From an uncultured Burkholderiaceae bacterium (GTDB taxonomy: Bacteria; Pseudomonadota; Gammaproteobacteria; Burkholderiales; Burkholderiaceae): a stretch of DNA of 17,137 bases. Made by a program: the position numbers and the translations under genes. Location: assembly GCA_937871985.1 (NCBI GenBank), contig CALMPB010000140.1, positions 1 to 17,137 on the forward strand. Direction: 5' to 3'. The notes under the pieces are model-generated. The model did not search any database. It worked only from the letters and a program-made list of their open reading frames with translations, and was not told where the DNA came from. The first letter of the stretch is position 1. Every line of letters begins with the position of its first letter. Shown here one piece after another: positions 15,765 through 17,137 of the stretch.

Positions 15765-15823
15765 CAAAGTGTAGATGGCTGTTTCGGGGCTTGTCAACAA
15801 ATTGTTACGCGTTCTACATTTTG
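15765..15823. repeat. inverted pair of CAAAATGTAGA-like sites bracketing the ABM promoter
   Basis: CAAAGTGTAGA on the plus strand (15765-15775) and CAAAATGTAGA on the minus strand (15813-15823) form an inverted pair with 10 of 11 matches and 37 bases between them. One covers the -10 element, the other sits upstream of the -35. Part of the first copy is the -10 itself, so some similarity may be coincidence. Confidence 0.4.
15768..15797 (-). promoter_or_regulatory. sigma-70-type promoter of the ABM gene
   Basis: On the minus strand a perfect TTGACA (complement of 15792-15797) is followed after 18 bases by TACACT (complement of 15768-15773). Transcription would begin near 15760, giving a 5' leader of about 100 bases. 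A short palindrome, AACAA-A-TTGTT (15796-15806), touches the -35 box and could be an operator. Confidence 0.65.
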
Positions 15824-15848
15824 TCTGAATGTCTGCTGAATGCCGCGC

Positions 15849-15889
15849 CGAAAAAGGCTGCCGCGCGGCGGGATTGCGCTATGGCCGCG
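15849..15889 (-). terminator. probable rho-independent terminator of the PhyH gene
   Basis: CGCGGC (15864-15869) and GCCGCG (15884-15889) form a 6-bp GC stem with a 14-base loop directly after the dioxygenase stop. On the minus strand a T5 run (complement of 15851-15855) follows 8 bases beyond the stem. The offset T-run and competing local pairings lower confidence. Confidence 0.4.
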
Positions 15890-15890
15890 G

Positions 15891-16742
15891 TCAAGCCGAA
15901 GGGAAGGTGAATTCCGGAAAGAGCGGTCCTCGGATGTGGTGCCCCACACGCAAGTCGTTTTCGAGCCCCGATTTTGCCAAGGCGTCGATCATGTCCTGGC
16001 CATGGCTTGCGATGACGGATTCATCGGTTACCCAGCGCGTGACGAAACGGCGCATGTAGTGGTTGAAGTGATTTCCCGGTGCGCCGTGGATGGTGCGCGC
16101 GTCGAACAACACGCAGTCCCCCGGCTCCATGTCCCAGCCTATGATGTCGTAGGCGCCGCGATTGGCTTCGATATCGGGGATCTTGCCGAATTCGTGCGCG
16201 TCGGCCCGCGAGGCGTCGCCATGGAATTCGGCATAGAACTTGTCCGCGCCTTCGCGGTTTTCGGGGTCGTCGAAGAATGCGCCCGGCATGAGCGCCTGGC
16301 CCCATAGGTGGGAGCCGCGCACGAATTCCAGCGTGGCGTCGCGCGGGGTGGGATCCAGCGCGACCCACATCGAGCAGAAGGGTCCGTCGACCACCGTATC
16401 GTGATGCCAGGGCGTGCGTTCCGAGCTGCCGGGGCGCTTGGCGAACCAGGTGTCCTGCGCCAGTCGGACGCGATTGGTTCGTAACGCCTGAGCCGCGATT
16501 GCGGCCGCGGGCGACTCCATGCAGAAGCGTTCGAATTCGGGGATATAGCGGCGCGACCACATGTCGGACTGGAAGCCTCCGCCGCCGTCCCGGGCCAGGT
16601 TGCGAAACAATGGGCTGGGCTGGGCGACGTTGCGCTCGATGCCCTGCCGGGCCAGTTCGACCCACTTTGCATCGAAGGCCTGGTGCAGGCAAACCGCGCC
16701 GTCCGTCTCGAAGCGTTGTACGAAGGATTGCTGATCGTTCAT
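15891..16742 (-). CDS. PhyH-family Fe(II)/2-oxoglutarate-dependent dioxygenase
   Basis: A 283-aa protein of the phytanoyl-CoA dioxygenase family, of typical length. The iron triad is visible: H113-x-D115 in PWHHDT and distal H219 in TIHGAPGN, followed by R231/R232, one of which probably binds 2-oxoglutarate. The Asp of HxD is present, so hydroxylation (or desaturation) is expected; SyrB2-type halogenases have Ala or Gly there. In NRPS loci such enzymes often hydroxylate an amino acid, free or carrier-bound; that role is inferred from position. The ATG at 16742 has AAGGA 7 bases upstream. The frame stays open upstream to 17039, but that would overlap the divergent thioesterase gene and lacks family similarity. 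A terminator-like hairpin follows the stop, so it is probably transcribed separately from the ABM gene. Confidence 0.9.
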   Translation of the reverse strand: MNDQQSFVQRFETDGAVCLHQAFDAKWVELARQGIERNVAQPSPLFRNLARDGGGGFQSDMWSRRYIPEFERFCMESPAAAIAAQALRTNRVRLAQDTWFAKRPGSSERTPWHHDTVVDGPFCSMWVALDPTPRDATLEFVRGSHLWGQALMPGAFFDDPENREGADKFYAEFHGDASRADAHEFGKIPDIEANRGAYDIIGWDMEPGDCVLFDARTIHGAPGNHFNHYMRRFVTRWVTDESVIASHGQDMIDALAKSGLENDLRVGHHIRGPLFPEFTFPSA

Positions 16743-16851
16743 GCCGGTTTCCTTGTGTCTGACTTCGGCTTGCGCCCTCTGGGCGGGATTATGACGGAAA
16801 AGCGCATGCTCGAAGATGCGTATTCCAGAGTGTCCATAACGAAAATAGTAG

Positions 16852-16887
16852 GTTAACATTGTGAAACAATAGACGAAGAATGTTAAC
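16852..16887. promoter_or_regulatory. inverted repeat in the divergent promoter region, likely operator
   Basis: GTTAACATT (16852-16860) and AATGTTAAC (16879-16887) are perfect inverted copies separated by 18 bases. A second palindrome, ATTGT-GAA-ACAAT (16858-16870), overlaps the left arm. They lie in the 186-bp, AT-rich gap between the divergent dioxygenase and thioesterase genes. I could not assign clear -35/-10 boxes to either gene here. The layout fits a regulator that controls both genes. Confidence 0.5.
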
Positions 16888-16928
16888 TTCGCCCGCGCAA
16901 TGCAGCAATACAACCTCGATAGGGTTTT

Positions 16929-17137
16929 ATGTCTTGTTCGGCAGGTCTTGGGATGCACGTTCGTAAACCTTTGGCCCGCTGGTTGGTTGGCTTGCGCCAG
17001 GCGACCGGCGGGCAGCCGACTTTCGTCTTTTTCCCCCATGCCGGCGGCTCGCCGCTGTCGGTTGGCCGTCTGGCTGCCGCGTTGCCGGGCTCCGCGGGCA
17101 TCGTTGCCGTGCAGTTGCCCCGCGGCGACGAGCGCGC
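16929..17137 (+). CDS. type II thioesterase, 5' part, runs off the window
   Basis: An open frame that continues past the right edge; about 69 codons are visible. The segment TFVFFPHAGGSPLSVGRLA followed by VAVQLPRGDER is the N-terminal signature of GrsT/SrfAD-type external thioesterases (FPHAGGS, oxyanion region, then the QLPGR-like motif). These remove wrong or stalled acyl groups from carrier domains and keep NRPSs active. The catalytic serine lies outside the window. Two starts are possible: ATG 16929 (AGGG 4 bases upstream) and ATG 16953 (AGG 7 bases upstream). The second removes eight residues without homology character and is slightly better spaced. It is divergent from the dioxygenase and probably begins a plus-strand unit with more biosynthetic genes. 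Confidence 0.85.
   Translation, partial: MSCSAGLGMHVRKPLARWLVGLRQATGGQPTFVFFPHAGGSPLSVGRLAAALPGSAGIVAVQLPRGDER

Noticed and set aside
15405..15800. Open frame of about 131 codons on the minus strand
   Set aside because: Overlaps the ABM gene in another frame and crosses its promoter; no motif.
16395..16410. SyrB2-like halogenase activity for the PhyH protein
   Set aside because: The iron-binding Asp is present (H113-x-D115); halogenases of that type have Ala or Gly to leave a site for chloride.
16743..17039. Upstream extension of the PhyH dioxygenase (99 extra codons)
   Set aside because: A good ribosome binding site and the family start at 16742; the extension would run through the divergent promoter region and overlap the thioesterase gene.
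1..17137. tRNA, rRNA, CRISPR, insertion sequence or attachment site
   Set aside because: I found no cloverleaf-like segment, regularly spaced direct repeats, transposase motifs or flanking terminal repeats.

Overview
The window is about 17.1 kb of high-GC DNA (blocks I counted in the large genes run 62-78% GC). Densely packed genes, a phosphorelay/partner-switch cassette and an NRPS locus suggest a free-living or host-associated proteobacterium, most likely Burkholderiales (Bordetella/Achromobacter-like). That placement is a feel for composition and gene style; no marker gene here proves it.

Left part (150-4903, + strand): a five-gene operon in which every junction overlaps or nearly overlaps. 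In order: a response regulator fused to a PP2C/SpoIIE phosphatase and an anti-sigma-type kinase domain; a STAS anti-anti-sigma protein; a soluble PAS hybrid histidine kinase; a single-domain response regulator; and an Sfp-type 4'-phosphopantetheinyl transferase (PPTase). The first two have the architecture of HsbR/HsbA of Pseudomonas aeruginosa. The last converts apo carrier proteins of NRPSs to the holo form.

Middle part (4939-15188, - strand, convergent with the PPTase): two overlapping NRPS genes. The first (about 1093 aa) is C-A-T. The second (2323 aa) is C-A-T-E*-C-T-TE, where E* is an epimerization-like domain that has lost its recognisable catalytic motifs and the last module has no adenylation domain. 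Hand-read specificity codes look Tyr-like for the first A domain and Val-like for the second.

Right part (15332-17137): a small ABM-fold monooxygenase-like gene of lower GC with its own promoter and terminator (- strand); a Fe(II)/2-oxoglutarate dioxygenase of the PhyH family (- strand); and, divergent from it, the 5' end of a type II thioesterase running off the window (+ strand). The 186-bp divergent region holds a 9-bp inverted repeat that looks like an operator.

Taken together the window is one side of an NRPS biosynthetic locus: assembly line (NRPS), activation (PPTase), editing (TEII), probable tailoring (PhyH dioxygenase, ABM protein) and an unusual multi-step phosphorelay/partner-switch module whose operon includes the PPTase. 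No tRNA, rRNA, CRISPR array, insertion sequence or transposase was seen. No gene-free stretch exceeds 300 bases.
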